Assembly (NCBI GenBank): GCA_015233145.1
Contig: JADFYI010000013.1
Location: 1 to 37,130, forward strand
DNA length: 37,130 bases
Direction of reading: 5' to 3'
Source of the DNA: Candidatus Omnitrophota bacterium
GTDB lineage: Bacteria > Omnitrophota > Gorgyraeia > Zapsychrales > Fredricksoniimonadaceae
A program made the translations under genes and the position numbers. Below the pieces are notes generated by a model. It saw nothing but the letters and a program-made list of their open reading frames with translations, made no database searches and was not told the origin of the DNA. This document shows positions 11,201 through 16,512 of the stretch, piece by piece. How positions within the stretch are numbered: position 1 is the stretch's first letter; each line of letters begins with the position of its first letter.

Positions 11201-13428
11201 CCCAGCAGTATAACGAGCTTGCGAAAATGAAAGACAGCCTCTTATCGGAAAAAGAGGCGCTGGCTTCTGCCAAACAAAAAACAGAGGGTGAGCTTGCCCA
11301 GGCTCGTGAAGCTTTAAAGAAACTGGAAGGCTCTGTTCCTGAAAAGCTGGTGCAGGCCACCACCCCGCTTCAAACTAAGGCCGACGAGCTGGTAAAGGCT
11401 CTTGACGCCAAAGGCGCTGAGCTTAAAGCCACGCTCGTGGATCTCGAATCAGTGTCGCGCGACCGCGATGGAGTAAAGCGCAGCCTTGAGTCTGCCCTTA
11501 AAGATAAGGATAGCCTTGCCAGCCAGATTGCCGGGCTTAATGAAAAAATAAAATCCGCGGCCGCCTCTGTTACGGACCAGGTGGCAAGCGTGAAAAAGCC
11601 CCTGGAGGAGCGCATCAAATCTTTGGAAGTGCAATCGTCTCTTCAGGCTGAAGACGTGAAGGCCAAGGTGGCATTGATTGACGATGCCCGCCGTAAAAAT
11701 GCCCAAACCGCCAAAGAGTATGAAGCGCTTTTAAAAGAGAAGGAATCCCTGCTGGGGCAGGTGGATTCTTTAAAGAAGGAAGTTGCGGCAAGGGAGGCTG
11801 GCCTGGCCGATAAGCTCGCGCAGGTGCAAAAGCCTCTTCAGGACAAAGTGGGGATCCTTGAAAAAACAGTTTCCGATTATACCGCGCGCCTTCAGGACAA
11901 AGACACGGATGTGGCCAGGTTCAAGGGTGAGAAATCCATGGCCGAAGCGGCTCTTGATAACGAAAAAAAGGCCAGGAGCTCTCTCGAGGAAAAAATGAAA
12001 GACCTTCAGTCCCAGCTGGAAAAGACCGGCACCGGGATTCAGGAGAAGATCGCCCAGGTTCGCGAACCGCTCGAGAAGCACATCAAAGATCTTGAAAATC
12101 AATTAAAAGCGACTGACATTTTGGCAACGTCCAAGATCCAGCAGACCACGATTCCCTTAAATGACAGGATCAGCTTTCTTGAGAATGAACTCAAAACAGC
12201 CCAGGGCGTGCGCACAGAGCAGGAAGGCCTTGTGAAAGACCTTTTGGCCAAGCGCGATGCGCTTTTAAAAAATCTTTCCGAGACTGATGCCGAGCGCCAG
12301 TCCCTGAAAGGCCAGGTCACGGCATTGACAGTCAAGGTTACGGAATTGGAAAATGGCATGCCGGTCAAGCTTGCGCAGGCCAAAGCTCCGGTGGAAACAA
12401 AACTTACCGAGGCCAAAGCCGAGGCTGATCGCTTAAACAACCAAATTGCCAGCCTTTCAACATCGCTTGATGAACGTTCCAAAACCATGAATGAGTTAAA
12501 GGCCCAGAATGCGGATTTGTCCACCAGGCTTGCCGCTCTTTCAGCAGAACGCGCTTCCGCGGACAAGCGTTTTGCAGAGACCAGCGCCGAGCTTAAGAAT
12601 TTCCAGGATTCCATCAGCAAGCGCATCGAAGAGGCCCGCGGCCCCCTGGAACAGACGCTGCATTCACTTGAGAAAAACTTGTTCGAGAAAGAAAACGCCT
12701 TGAAAGACAAGGACGCAGAGATTGTCCGCCTGACAAAAGAGCGCAGTGACTTTGTCCAAAAATTGTCGCGCGCAGATGACCAGCAAAAAGCAGTCGCCCA
12801 ACAGATCGTGGAAGCCAAAGCTCCGCTCGAAAAAGAACTGGCGTCGCTCAAGGCGAACATGGCCGATCTTCAAGCAGTTCAGGTCAACACAAAATCAGCT
12901 TATGAAGACAAGATTGCGGTGCTGAAGAAAGAGGTTGTGAGCCTGTCGGAATCAATCAAGGCGAAAGACGCGCAAATGGCTGACAAGGTTTCTTCCGGTC
13001 GAGCGGACCTTGAACAAAAAGTCGCGGAGCTTGAAAAAGCGTATCAGACCAGGGATATGCAGTTAAAGGAAAAAGAGCTCGCATTATCCCAGGCGGAGTT
13101 AAAGGCAGAGTCTATGGCCAAAGACGCGGACATGATCCGTCAAGACAAGGAAGCGGCGGATGCGGAAAATGCAAAAGTCAGCAGCAAACAAGCGGAGCGT
13201 GACGCCTTGATTAAAGAGCTTAAAGAGTCGCTTGCAAAGCTTAAGGATGAGAAAGCCGCCATAGCAGCCGAGGCGGCTTCTCAAAAAGCCAAGGTCTCTG
13301 ATTTAGAGCAGGCCCTTCGTGCCAAAGATGCGGCGTTAGGTGACGTTCGCCAGAAGGCGGATGCCAAGTCTGAAAACCTGAAGGCTGTCAAAGACGAACT
13401 TCAGGGCGCGATGGAATTGATTAAATAA
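2236..13428 (+). CDS. Giant secreted coiled-coil protein, 3,730 residues, periodic proline hinges
   Basis: The N-terminus is a Sec-type signal peptide: MKNNK, hydrophobic core PVSLLLAVTFAFSTL, probable cut after VLA before EDTSG. Everything after it reads as Lys/Glu/Ala/Leu/Ser-rich coiled coil; I saw no cysteine and very few tryptophans. Sections by residue: five tandem 29-residue repeats (169-313), general coiled coil (314-469), an 11-residue-repeat block (470-720), loosely spaced hinges (about 799-1186), a second 11-residue block (1230-1339), then hinge modules at exact 78-residue spacing (1402-3376), two irregular hinges (3461, 3521) and a hinge-free tail. There is no C-terminal membrane segment, OmpA-like domain, lipobox or sorting signal. 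No Shine-Dalgarno precedes its ATG, which overlaps the upstream stop region, suggesting translational coupling. Fully helical, about 3,700 residues would reach roughly 0.55 micrometre. A structural, tethering or spacer role is inference. A phage tape measure is unlikely given the signal peptide and lack of phage genes. Confidence 0.93.
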   Translation: MKNNKPVSLLLAVTFAFSTLPYRYVLAEDTSGIVKQDDIFFLQEDVKNLKTKLAVKDAELGKALAEKSSFERKLEIAEKERSLLEAKVGQMQKNLVLEGGENTTVAEVKKQLQEKEQELKLSKLVLEEKSERSLKLAKDIESAGLESERLKAELQRVNGELQSVKDSLEKRVAEEKSGYESKIKDIQERLNAEQKFSEEKVKQATLPLEDKIRSLDLKVAAKDEEARTKMTAATAPLQEKVNALEKQLAAAKTSASDEVVKAKESLQKKIEALQGELASSKEASSSEIEKAKSAAEARVHALEAQLQKKMDEAQKSAEAQKKGSEDTVSGLKAEIEKLKQDITGKESKLAQALKDKEALSSRLSSLENDKALLAQKASGDKKTSEDRLASLDKELAGVKASVGEKESRISALESQKTSLQKTISEMQAAKEETARLVEDLKAKIFQAEARAKESLEVAKSETQKSLEAVKAESAEKVIQARADAQKAVETAKAEAQRAIETAKAEREAKIIEADKKNEESLALVKAGNARASEAQARADASVAAIKADAAQKISDAQAKAQASIEAARVEAQKAVETAKAEAKRALEAAKAESAEQMAQVNLKAQAMMDSVKADAELRIAQANKKSEESLAAAKAESLKSAQANARADEIVSSVKADAAVKIKEANARAQASIDAARADDQKLLDAAKADAASKITQARADAQKAVEAVKAESLAVIDATKASKDQAQAVSDAELARAKEETLKLKAFADDKIKTLSAVLSEKNNLEKELSRQKAESEKLSSDAEAAKQSLSALQSSIPERIAKEKAVLEDKIRSLQAEIQNTLQSGQEALRAAKADAQKQINDLNLALQAEKSALPGRLKESQAPFEAKIAELKKNLDNAIQAGKDKDKMYGDLALEFKAAKFNEKEFKSSLGDLQAKFKENEAALPGKLAEAKKPLEEKISQLNGSLNSLDLEIKDKARQISSIGAERDGLLKDKAALSSSVAELEKKLGTAQADASQEKSFVEDAMSKLKAFSGERDSLLARKESLTQSLAKLETQMTSAKDEIAALSKNVDAKNKETSDLTKERDALLKDKETLSAKAANLNALSLKTQEDARALVQSLEQSIPVKIAEAKKPLEEAIGGLNEKIKKLDGEIIDKDQELKNIRVQRDNLAQKLNKLTADYASLEEKSGLLKNELAQVRASVPLEVEKAVKPLAAQVSQLKEEGLQKEKVSKDQIAALQSSLAATKAKAKDDVAMAQEKISSVQAQANSQIATVQAKAKEDVSAAQSKAKEEASSLQAQYNSQIATVQAKAKEDVSAVQSKAKDQLAAMEAKSQEDLAVVEAKSKAQISQAQKRQAELSEELKAKDQALSAREKSLAEALKNIDALNKEMASLGQEKAALLAEIEKAKAAQAQLNALIPQKVSEAQKPLNDKIAQLEASLDEKSAGLEARSKELSAVISKRDDMEKDLASARADGEKLKKDIIALQEKARDAVQSVPGKVAEAVKPYQDKIQSLSAQLEALTKTEASKESEIAFLSREHDSLSATLAKASKEKEALANDISLAREKMKSLEESIPLKTAQTALPLNAKISLLEKAAIERDESLKALKASNAELKSTTERLSSEKTALTAEKAGLLNERTQLTQSLKDLEASVPAKIAEAKKPIEADLSEAREKLASLQSALKSKEESLKDASKREEGLSKDLEALKAKKASLETALSDAKNNIEALTRAIPQKVAEAQVPLNAKISSLSDEIKAREAEAVQKDNAFKALDAAKAQKEKELSSAILASQNKAADLEGKLKASEDQAVSLKASIPVKVAEVRTALEAEAARARERIDVLSKDALQKAQALSTLTQEKESLLKSLSQEQSLRQKLEKDLAQSTENLKGVQNSIPAKLAEVRLPLEQESKTLQDKLSSLLKDLGKKNSDLAESEKTGDALWKELKAAQEEKAKSDQELSKLRAWVKGMEAGLPGKIAEAKKPLEDKINALEAEIQSLTASLKDKETSLKALSNEFNNTSAQLKAEKEKAQKLAGDLAGAQAELKRMTESEPEKLASVRTPLEAKVADFSVQLKKAEEEIAAKNEQLKKINEEYSAQTKELLSTGEARAAVEKALAQEKENLNTLNANIPGRLASAKFPLEKKIADLQEESNSQKKALSEKESLYNAVMKQKESLQAEKEALTAAKSAAEHDLFVARDNLKKVQDAIPQMTAQARQPLEEKVKALESQVFASNETIKAKENALASLNKSYSDLVSNKQSVDAKVSSLEKALLDAQAALKKSNESLPAKLSEAKKPLEEALNQQQATLEKKIADFQLQMEAQKKAFNDKNAQYNDLARQKDALAAEKSALLESKEKVEQALALAREELKKTQEAVPQKLAEVTTPLQAKSDELAKQLVAKDAEFKNKVSELEAVTREREALKRDTDTLSFAKAKLAQDVAGLNEQLKKTTANVPLQVEAAQKPLSEKIASLQAELAAQEKALNGKGSEYAALLKEKNALAEEKSALASQKDQADHALAALREELKKTQEAVPQKLAQATTPLQEKSDGLAKQLAAKDAELKNKISELEGVTREREALKHNMEALAAEKSRLAVDVADITDQLKRATASVPLKVEASQKPLFLKIAALETKLQAAEKSLDGKGSDYAALLKEKNALAEEKSALASQKDQADHALAGLREELKKAQDAVPQKLAEVATPLQAKSDELAKQLAAKDAELKEKTGQIEASKHDQEELKRTLEKLSLEKTGLENQVTAFNEKIKALTDAVPEKILEAEKPLTQKVTALQDELAKDKESLPEKLAGAKKPLEEKLEAVSGQVKSLDAAVKEKEAALKTLGKERDDLTQQLRAEEAKTSRLTAALSASMAELKKTNDDVPQKLAVMRQPLEAEMFKAQTNLEKTRAEVTAKAAQLEGVSHERDTLKQNIQQLSSEKESLTKQIAELNNKIKSSADALPGQLSEARKPLEETIARLNDQMKSIESSVPAKVAEVRDPLEKKTAALQSQIDAQLKALNDKAQQYNELAKMKDSLLSEKEALASAKQKTEGELAQAREALKKLEGSVPEKLVQATTPLQTKADELVKALDAKGAELKATLVDLESVSRDRDGVKRSLESALKDKDSLASQIAGLNEKIKSAAASVTDQVASVKKPLEERIKSLEVQSSLQAEDVKAKVALIDDARRKNAQTAKEYEALLKEKESLLGQVDSLKKEVAAREAGLADKLAQVQKPLQDKVGILEKTVSDYTARLQDKDTDVARFKGEKSMAEAALDNEKKARSSLEEKMKDLQSQLEKTGTGIQEKIAQVREPLEKHIKDLENQLKATDILATSKIQQTTIPLNDRISFLENELKTAQGVRTEQEGLVKDLLAKRDALLKNLSETDAERQSLKGQVTALTVKVTELENGMPVKLAQAKAPVETKLTEAKAEADRLNNQIASLSTSLDERSKTMNELKAQNADLSTRLAALSAERASADKRFAETSAELKNFQDSISKRIEEARGPLEQTLHSLEKNLFEKENALKDKDAEIVRLTKERSDFVQKLSRADDQQKAVAQQIVEAKAPLEKELASLKANMADLQAVQVNTKSAYEDKIAVLKKEVVSLSESIKAKDAQMADKVSSGRADLEQKVAELEKAYQTRDMQLKEKELALSQAELKAESMAKDADMIRQDKEAADAENAKVSSKQAERDALIKELKESLAKLKDEKAAIAAEAASQKAKVSDLEQALRAKDAALGDVRQKADAKSENLKAVKDELQGAMELIK
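2740..3174 (+). repeat. Five tandem 29-residue (87-bp) coiled-coil repeats in the giant gene
   Basis: Residues 169-313 align without gaps as five consecutive 29-residue units starting at 169, 198, 227, 256 and 285. Position 15 of each unit is I or V (SKI, DKI, EKV, KKI, ARV), and the hinge proline occupies position 10 in units 2 and 3 (TLPLEDKI, TAPLQEKV). The same 29-residue step reappears later between hinges at residues 799/828/857, 2743/2772, 2928/2957 and 3269/3298. Twenty-nine equals 11+11+7, a combination compatible with a nearly straight helix bundle. Confidence 0.85.
3643..4395 (+). repeat. Hendecad (11-residue) repeat block in the giant protein
   Basis: Residues 470-720 divide into 21 units of 11 residues plus two units of 10 residues (ARADASVAAI and ARADEIVSSV), with no other slippage. 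Typical units are RADAQKAVETA, KAEAQRAIETA and KADAASKITQA. The two 10-residue units end two longer super-blocks of 76 and 109 residues whose final segments resemble each other (KKxEESL, then an ARAD unit, then a KAD unit). Hendecads favour right-handed or straight packing, unlike the heptad regions around them. Confidence 0.85.
5923..6252 (+). repeat. Second hendecad block with a near-identical 99-bp direct repeat
   Basis: Residues 1230-1339 read as ten consecutive 11-residue units (for example SQIATVQAKAK, EDVSAAQSKAK). Within it, 65 bases at 5992-6056 and 6091-6155 differ at a single position (C/T), giving a 99-bp period, which is three hendecads. The near-identity includes synonymous positions, so it reflects recent duplication or gene conversion rather than protein constraint alone. 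Confidence 0.85.
6439..12615 (+). repeat. Array of 78-residue (234-bp) hinge modules
   Basis: Each module starts with a hinge of the form [SAN]-[IVL]-P-x-K-[LIV]-A-[EQ]-x-x-x-P-L-[EQ], two prolines nine residues apart, followed by coiled coil. First-proline positions (residues) are 1402, 1480, 1558, 1636, 1714, 1796, 1874, 1952, 2030, 2108, 2186, 2264, 2353, 2431, 2509, 2587, 2665, 2743, 2772, 2850, 2928, 2957, 3035, then equivalents at 3113, 3191, 3269, 3298 and 3376. Twenty-two of these 27 intervals are exactly 78; the others are 82, 89 and three of 29. Positions were worked out by codon counting. Confidence 0.88.
9241..10323 (+). repeat. 468-bp tandem duplication inside the giant gene
   Basis: The stretch around the hinge AVPQKLA recurs at 9262, 9730 and 10198 with an exact 468-bp step, which is two 78-residue modules. 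DNA similarity is high: 9659-9720 and 10127-10188 (encoding the EEKSALASQKDQAD region) are nearly identical, including synonymous sites. This is the most recently amplified part of the gene. Confidence 0.85.
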
Positions 13429-13474
13429 TAAAAAACAGCATTTCATTGCATATCTTGCAATAAAGATGATTGAT

Positions 13475-13517
13475 AAGGGCGTGATTCCTAAGAAGGAGCA
13501 CGCCCTTTCTATTTATT
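13475..13517 (+). terminator. Rho-independent-type terminator after the giant gene
   Basis: AAGGGCGTG (13475-13483) and CACGCCCTT (13499-13507) form a perfect 9-bp stem. The 15-nt loop can pair further (TCCT with AGGA). A T-rich tail (TTTCTATTTATT) follows. It lies 46 nt after the stop codon and separates the coiled-coil pair from the polysaccharide operon. Confidence 0.75.
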
Positions 13518-13539
13518 AATAAATTTATTATATCTATTC

Positions 13540-13567
13540 TTGACTAATCATTTAACAGAGTCAAAAT
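13540..13567 (+). promoter_or_regulatory. Candidate promoter of the polysaccharide operon
   Basis: TTGACT (13540-13545, 5/6 to the -35 consensus) is followed after 16 nt by CAAAAT (13562-13567, 4/6 to the -10 consensus), about 48 nt before the first gene of the operon. It lies just after the terminator, in the only sizeable gap before a long co-directional gene run. The stretch 13511-13530 is very AT-rich, including the palindrome ATTTATTAATAAAT. Confidence 0.4.
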
Positions 13568-13615
13568 AAAGACGGGTTTGACTTTAAAGCACATTCAGAA
13601 GGGAAAGTCTGTCTC

Positions 13616-14689
13616 ATGATAGCTGAGTATCAATATCTGTGGGGCACAATGGCAAGATTCCTTTGGCCTTTTTGCGCATCGGTTTTTGCGGTCATCGTTT
13701 TTACGCCCCTCATGATTTTTATCGCCCGCCGTTTTAACATCCTTGATTATCCTAACGCACGAAAAATTCATACGACACCTGTGCCCCGTCTCGGCGGGGC
13801 AGCGCTTCTTTTGGGGTTTTGGATTGTGGCGCTTTTTAACCTTCCCTGGACCAGGGAATTTTTGGCCATGACAGCGGCCGGAACGATTGTCGGCGTTATG
13901 GGCATCATGGATGATGTGCGCACGCTTTCTTCCCGCATTCGCCTTGTGGGGCAGATTGTTGCCTGCGCGATTGTCATGTCGTCAGGGCTGGTTGTTTCTT
14001 TTATGCCGAAAATCTGGTGGGGCCAGGTGTTCGCGGTTTTCTTTACGATTCTCTGGATTGTCGGCATTACAAATGCCTTGAACTTTTCCGACGGCCTTGA
14101 CGGCCTTGCGTCAGGCATTTCTTTTATTGCGAGCCTGTTTTTCTTTTTAGTGGCGATTTACCTTCGCCAGCTTCCGGTGGCGTTTGCCGCAGCACTTCTG
14201 GCAGGCTCCTGTCTGGGATTTTTGGTCTGGAATTTCAAGCCTGCCAAAATTTATCTGGGTGACGGGGGCAGCACCTTTTTGGGCTTTATGCTGGCGTGTC
14301 TGGCGCTTTATGGAGGATGGTCAGAGCATGGCTGGGTGATTGCCTGCGGAATCCCGACGATCATTTTGGGTGTTTTGGTTTTTGACATGATTTATATCAC
14401 GATCGCGCGGATAAAAAACGGGCAGGTTCGCACCTTTCAGGAGTGGCTTGATTTCACGGGTAAAGACCATTTTCATCACCGGCTGATGAGCATGGGCTTA
14501 AGCGAAGTGATGGCTGTTGTTTTCATTTATCTTGTCTGCCTTATTCTGGGCTTAAATGTGCTGGTTTTGGAGAAATTACATAATCCTTTGGCCGTGACCG
14601 TGCTGTTGATTCAGTCGGTTATGATTTTTCTGGTGATTTTCTTTTTAATGCGTGCCGGCCATGCATTAAAAGACACAAAAAAGAAATAG
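13616..14689 (+). CDS. WecA/TagO-like undecaprenyl-phosphate sugar-1-phosphate transferase
   Basis: A 357-residue multi-spanning membrane enzyme of the MraY/WecA family. It would transfer a sugar-1-phosphate (in WecA, GlcNAc-1-P) from a UDP-sugar to undecaprenyl phosphate on the cytoplasmic face, starting the glycan. Family motifs are all present: the DD pair at 99-100 (MDDVRTL), NALNFSDGLDG at 153-163, LGDGGS at 214-219 and the DHFHHRL loop at 284-290. About ten to eleven hydrophobic segments are visible. The actual sugar cannot be read from the sequence. The start at 13616 has a distant GAAGGG; the ATG at 13649 is an alternative. First gene of the operon, right after the terminator and candidate promoter. 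Confidence 0.93.
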   Translation: MIAEYQYLWGTMARFLWPFCASVFAVIVFTPLMIFIARRFNILDYPNARKIHTTPVPRLGGAALLLGFWIVALFNLPWTREFLAMTAAGTIVGVMGIMDDVRTLSSRIRLVGQIVACAIVMSSGLVVSFMPKIWWGQVFAVFFTILWIVGITNALNFSDGLDGLASGISFIASLFFFLVAIYLRQLPVAFAAALLAGSCLGFLVWNFKPAKIYLGDGGSTFLGFMLACLALYGGWSEHGWVIACGIPTIILGVLVFDMIYITIARIKNGQVRTFQEWLDFTGKDHFHHRLMSMGLSEVMAVVFIYLVCLILGLNVLVLEKLHNPLAVTVLLIQSVMIFLVIFFLMRAGHALKDTKKK

Positions 14690-14697
14690 AGTGGTGG

Positions 14698-15672
14698 ATG
14701 GCTAAAAACGATATTCGTTCGAGAACAATCACTTTTTTGGCCGCTCAAAGCATTATTTTGGGCGTCATCATGCTGGTGTTCATTGTTTTGGCGAGCGTTT
14801 TATTTGTCAAAAACGCGACACGCTGGACGCTTAAAACCATTGAAGATGATGTCCTGATGTTTGTCCAGCAGACCGCGCGCATGGGCGAAATACCTAAGCG
14901 CGGCGATCTGGGCGAGCACACGTTTTTTATCCTGAATCAGGATGGGAAATACGTTTTGCCGAGGCTTTCGCACTCGGATGAGGATGCCAGGCTCTGGCAG
15001 GAATATGAGCTGAAGCTGATTTACGAAATGCAGAAACGGCGCGACGGATGGATTTATTATCCTGAACGTTTTGGCATTGATGAGGGCCAGCATGTGATCC
15101 GTTATATTTATCTTGAAAAACAGGGCTGGATTGTTGCGGCGGAAGGCTACCTTCCGGGTGCCTGGAATATGCTCAAAGGTTTTTTAACGCCGAAACTTTT
15201 TTTGGGCCTGTTTCTTGTGGTGTGCCTGGCGTATGGCCTTATGCTTTTAAATGCTTTCTGGCATTTTCGAAAAATGATGAAAGCGATCTTGCGTTCGCAG
15301 GAAAATAATTTTATTACTGTCCCGAATGCGGTGAAGTCCCTGGCTCCAGAGCCTGTCTTTCATAAGGCCGAAGACCGGCCTTTGAGTGATGGCATGATCC
15401 GTAGCGCCGGAGACCGGGCCCTGCCTAAGACCCGTGTTGAGCGCGAGCGGGCTTATGAAGAAGCGCCGCCCTTAAGCCGCCAGGAGCCGGAAAGTCCTGA
15501 TCAGGGGCTTGAGTTTTCTCATGTTGAGACCAATATGGTTTCTGAAAAAAAGGAAATCGAACAGTTTACGCCCCGTCAGCTTGACAATGTTAAGGGCTCA
15601 ACAATTGATACCATGGATATCCGTTCTCCGTTGTTAAAGAAAGTGATTGAAGAAATGCGGGGGAAAAAATAA
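14698..15672 (+). CDS. Membrane protein with extracytoplasmic Cache-like domain, no output domain
   Basis: A 324-residue protein with one transmembrane helix at about 12-38, an outside region at about 39-162, a second helix at about 163-189 and a charged cytoplasmic tail of about 135 residues. The outside region resembles a single Cache sensor domain: FFILNQDGKYV near 76-86, a GWIYYPERF segment, and near its end VIRYIYLEKQGWIVAAEGY, which is the typical last strand and helix of such domains. Cache domains usually bind small molecules and sit in kinases or chemoreceptors, but here no HAMP, kinase, GGDEF or methyl-accepting module follows. It lies 8 nt after the WecA-like gene and 6 nt before the ATPase gene, so it may feed a signal to the ATPase or HD-GYP protein encoded next. 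The domain call is from pattern; the function is inference. Confidence 0.72.
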   Translation: MAKNDIRSRTITFLAAQSIILGVIMLVFIVLASVLFVKNATRWTLKTIEDDVLMFVQQTARMGEIPKRGDLGEHTFFILNQDGKYVLPRLSHSDEDARLWQEYELKLIYEMQKRRDGWIYYPERFGIDEGQHVIRYIYLEKQGWIVAAEGYLPGAWNMLKGFLTPKLFLGLFLVVCLAYGLMLLNAFWHFRKMMKAILRSQENNFITVPNAVKSLAPEPVFHKAEDRPLSDGMIRSAGDRALPKTRVERERAYEEAPPLSRQEPESPDQGLEFSHVETNMVSEKKEIEQFTPRQLDNVKGSTIDTMDIRSPLLKKVIEEMRGKK

Positions 15673-15678
15673 GCGTTT

Positions 15679-16512
15679 ATGTATACGCAACACTGGCATT
15701 TATATGAAAGGCCTTTTGAGCTGACACCGGATCCCAAATATGTGTACTATTCCAAGGCCCATGAAGAGGCCCTGTTACGGTTGATGTATACGGTCCGGGA
15801 TTCCAAGGGCGCCATGCTTTTAACGGGTGGCTATGGCTGCGGGAAAACCGTGTTGAGCCGTGTCTTTTTAAACGAGCTTGTGGTCGCGGAAAAATACGAG
15901 GTGGCCCTGATCACCAACCCGCGGTATTCGGCGAAAGAACTTTTGGTTGAAATCATTTATCAGCTCGGCGGAGACCGTAACGATTACAAGTCCAAGGGGG
16001 AGCTTCTTCACATTTTCAATGAAATGATTTACCGGAATCTGGAAAAAGGCAAGGAAACCGTTATAGTGATAGATGAAGCGCAGGCGATTGAAGATTTGGA
16101 GACCTTTGAAGAGTTAAGGCTTCTTTTGAATTTTCAGCAGAATAACAGGTTTCTTTTGACCCTGATTCTGATCGGGCAGCCGGAACTGCGTTCGCGCCTG
16201 AAGGGTCTGCCGCAGCTCAAGCAGCGGCTGATCATCGAATATCATTTGAATCCTTTGGATGAAAAGGACTGCTATCAGTATATTGATCATCGCCTCAAGA
16301 TCGCCGGGGCAGGGCGGGAGATTTTTGACAATAAGGCCAAGCAGCTGATCTTCAAGCATTCGAGCGGGATTCCGCGCGTGATTAATGGGCTGGCCGATAC
16401 CGCCCTTTTGGTGGGGTTTTCGGAAAATAAAAAAGTTGTCGATGATCAATTAATGAAGCGCGTCTTTGAAACAAGCGGCGCGCTTGAGGGGCATGTTCCA
16501 TGGTCCGCCTGA
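15679..16512 (+). CDS. ExeA/GspA-type AAA ATPase
   Basis: A 277-residue cytoplasmic P-loop ATPase of the ExeA-like family. The start, MYTQHWHLYERPFELTPDP, is the family's conserved N-terminus. Walker A is GGYGCGKT at 50-57, Walker B VIVIDEAQ at 128-135, and the sensor region is LILIGQPELR near 162-171. Unlike ExeA it stops after the ATPase core and has no transmembrane or peptidoglycan-binding part. Stand-alone proteins of this kind are common members of exosortase-associated exopolysaccharide loci, which suits the neighbours here. Its partner is unknown; the overlapping HD-GYP gene is the obvious candidate. Confidence 0.88.
   Translation: MYTQHWHLYERPFELTPDPKYVYYSKAHEEALLRLMYTVRDSKGAMLLTGGYGCGKTVLSRVFLNELVVAEKYEVALITNPRYSAKELLVEIIYQLGGDRNDYKSKGELLHIFNEMIYRNLEKGKETVIVIDEAQAIEDLETFEELRLLLNFQQNNRFLLTLILIGQPELRSRLKGLPQLKQRLIIEYHLNPLDEKDCYQYIDHRLKIAGAGREIFDNKAKQLIFKHSSGIPRVINGLADTALLVGFSENKKVVDDQLMKRVFETSGALEGHVPWSA

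Noticed and set aside
2740-12860. Repeats that could at first look like a CRISPR or satellite array
   Set aside because: The repeats are in-frame, diverged protein modules within one continuous reading frame. There are no short identical direct repeats with unique spacers and no cas genes.
2236-13428. Phage tape-measure protein or SMC/Rad50-type ATPase
   Set aside because: There is a signal peptide, there are no phage structural genes nearby, and there is no Walker A or ABC signature at either end.
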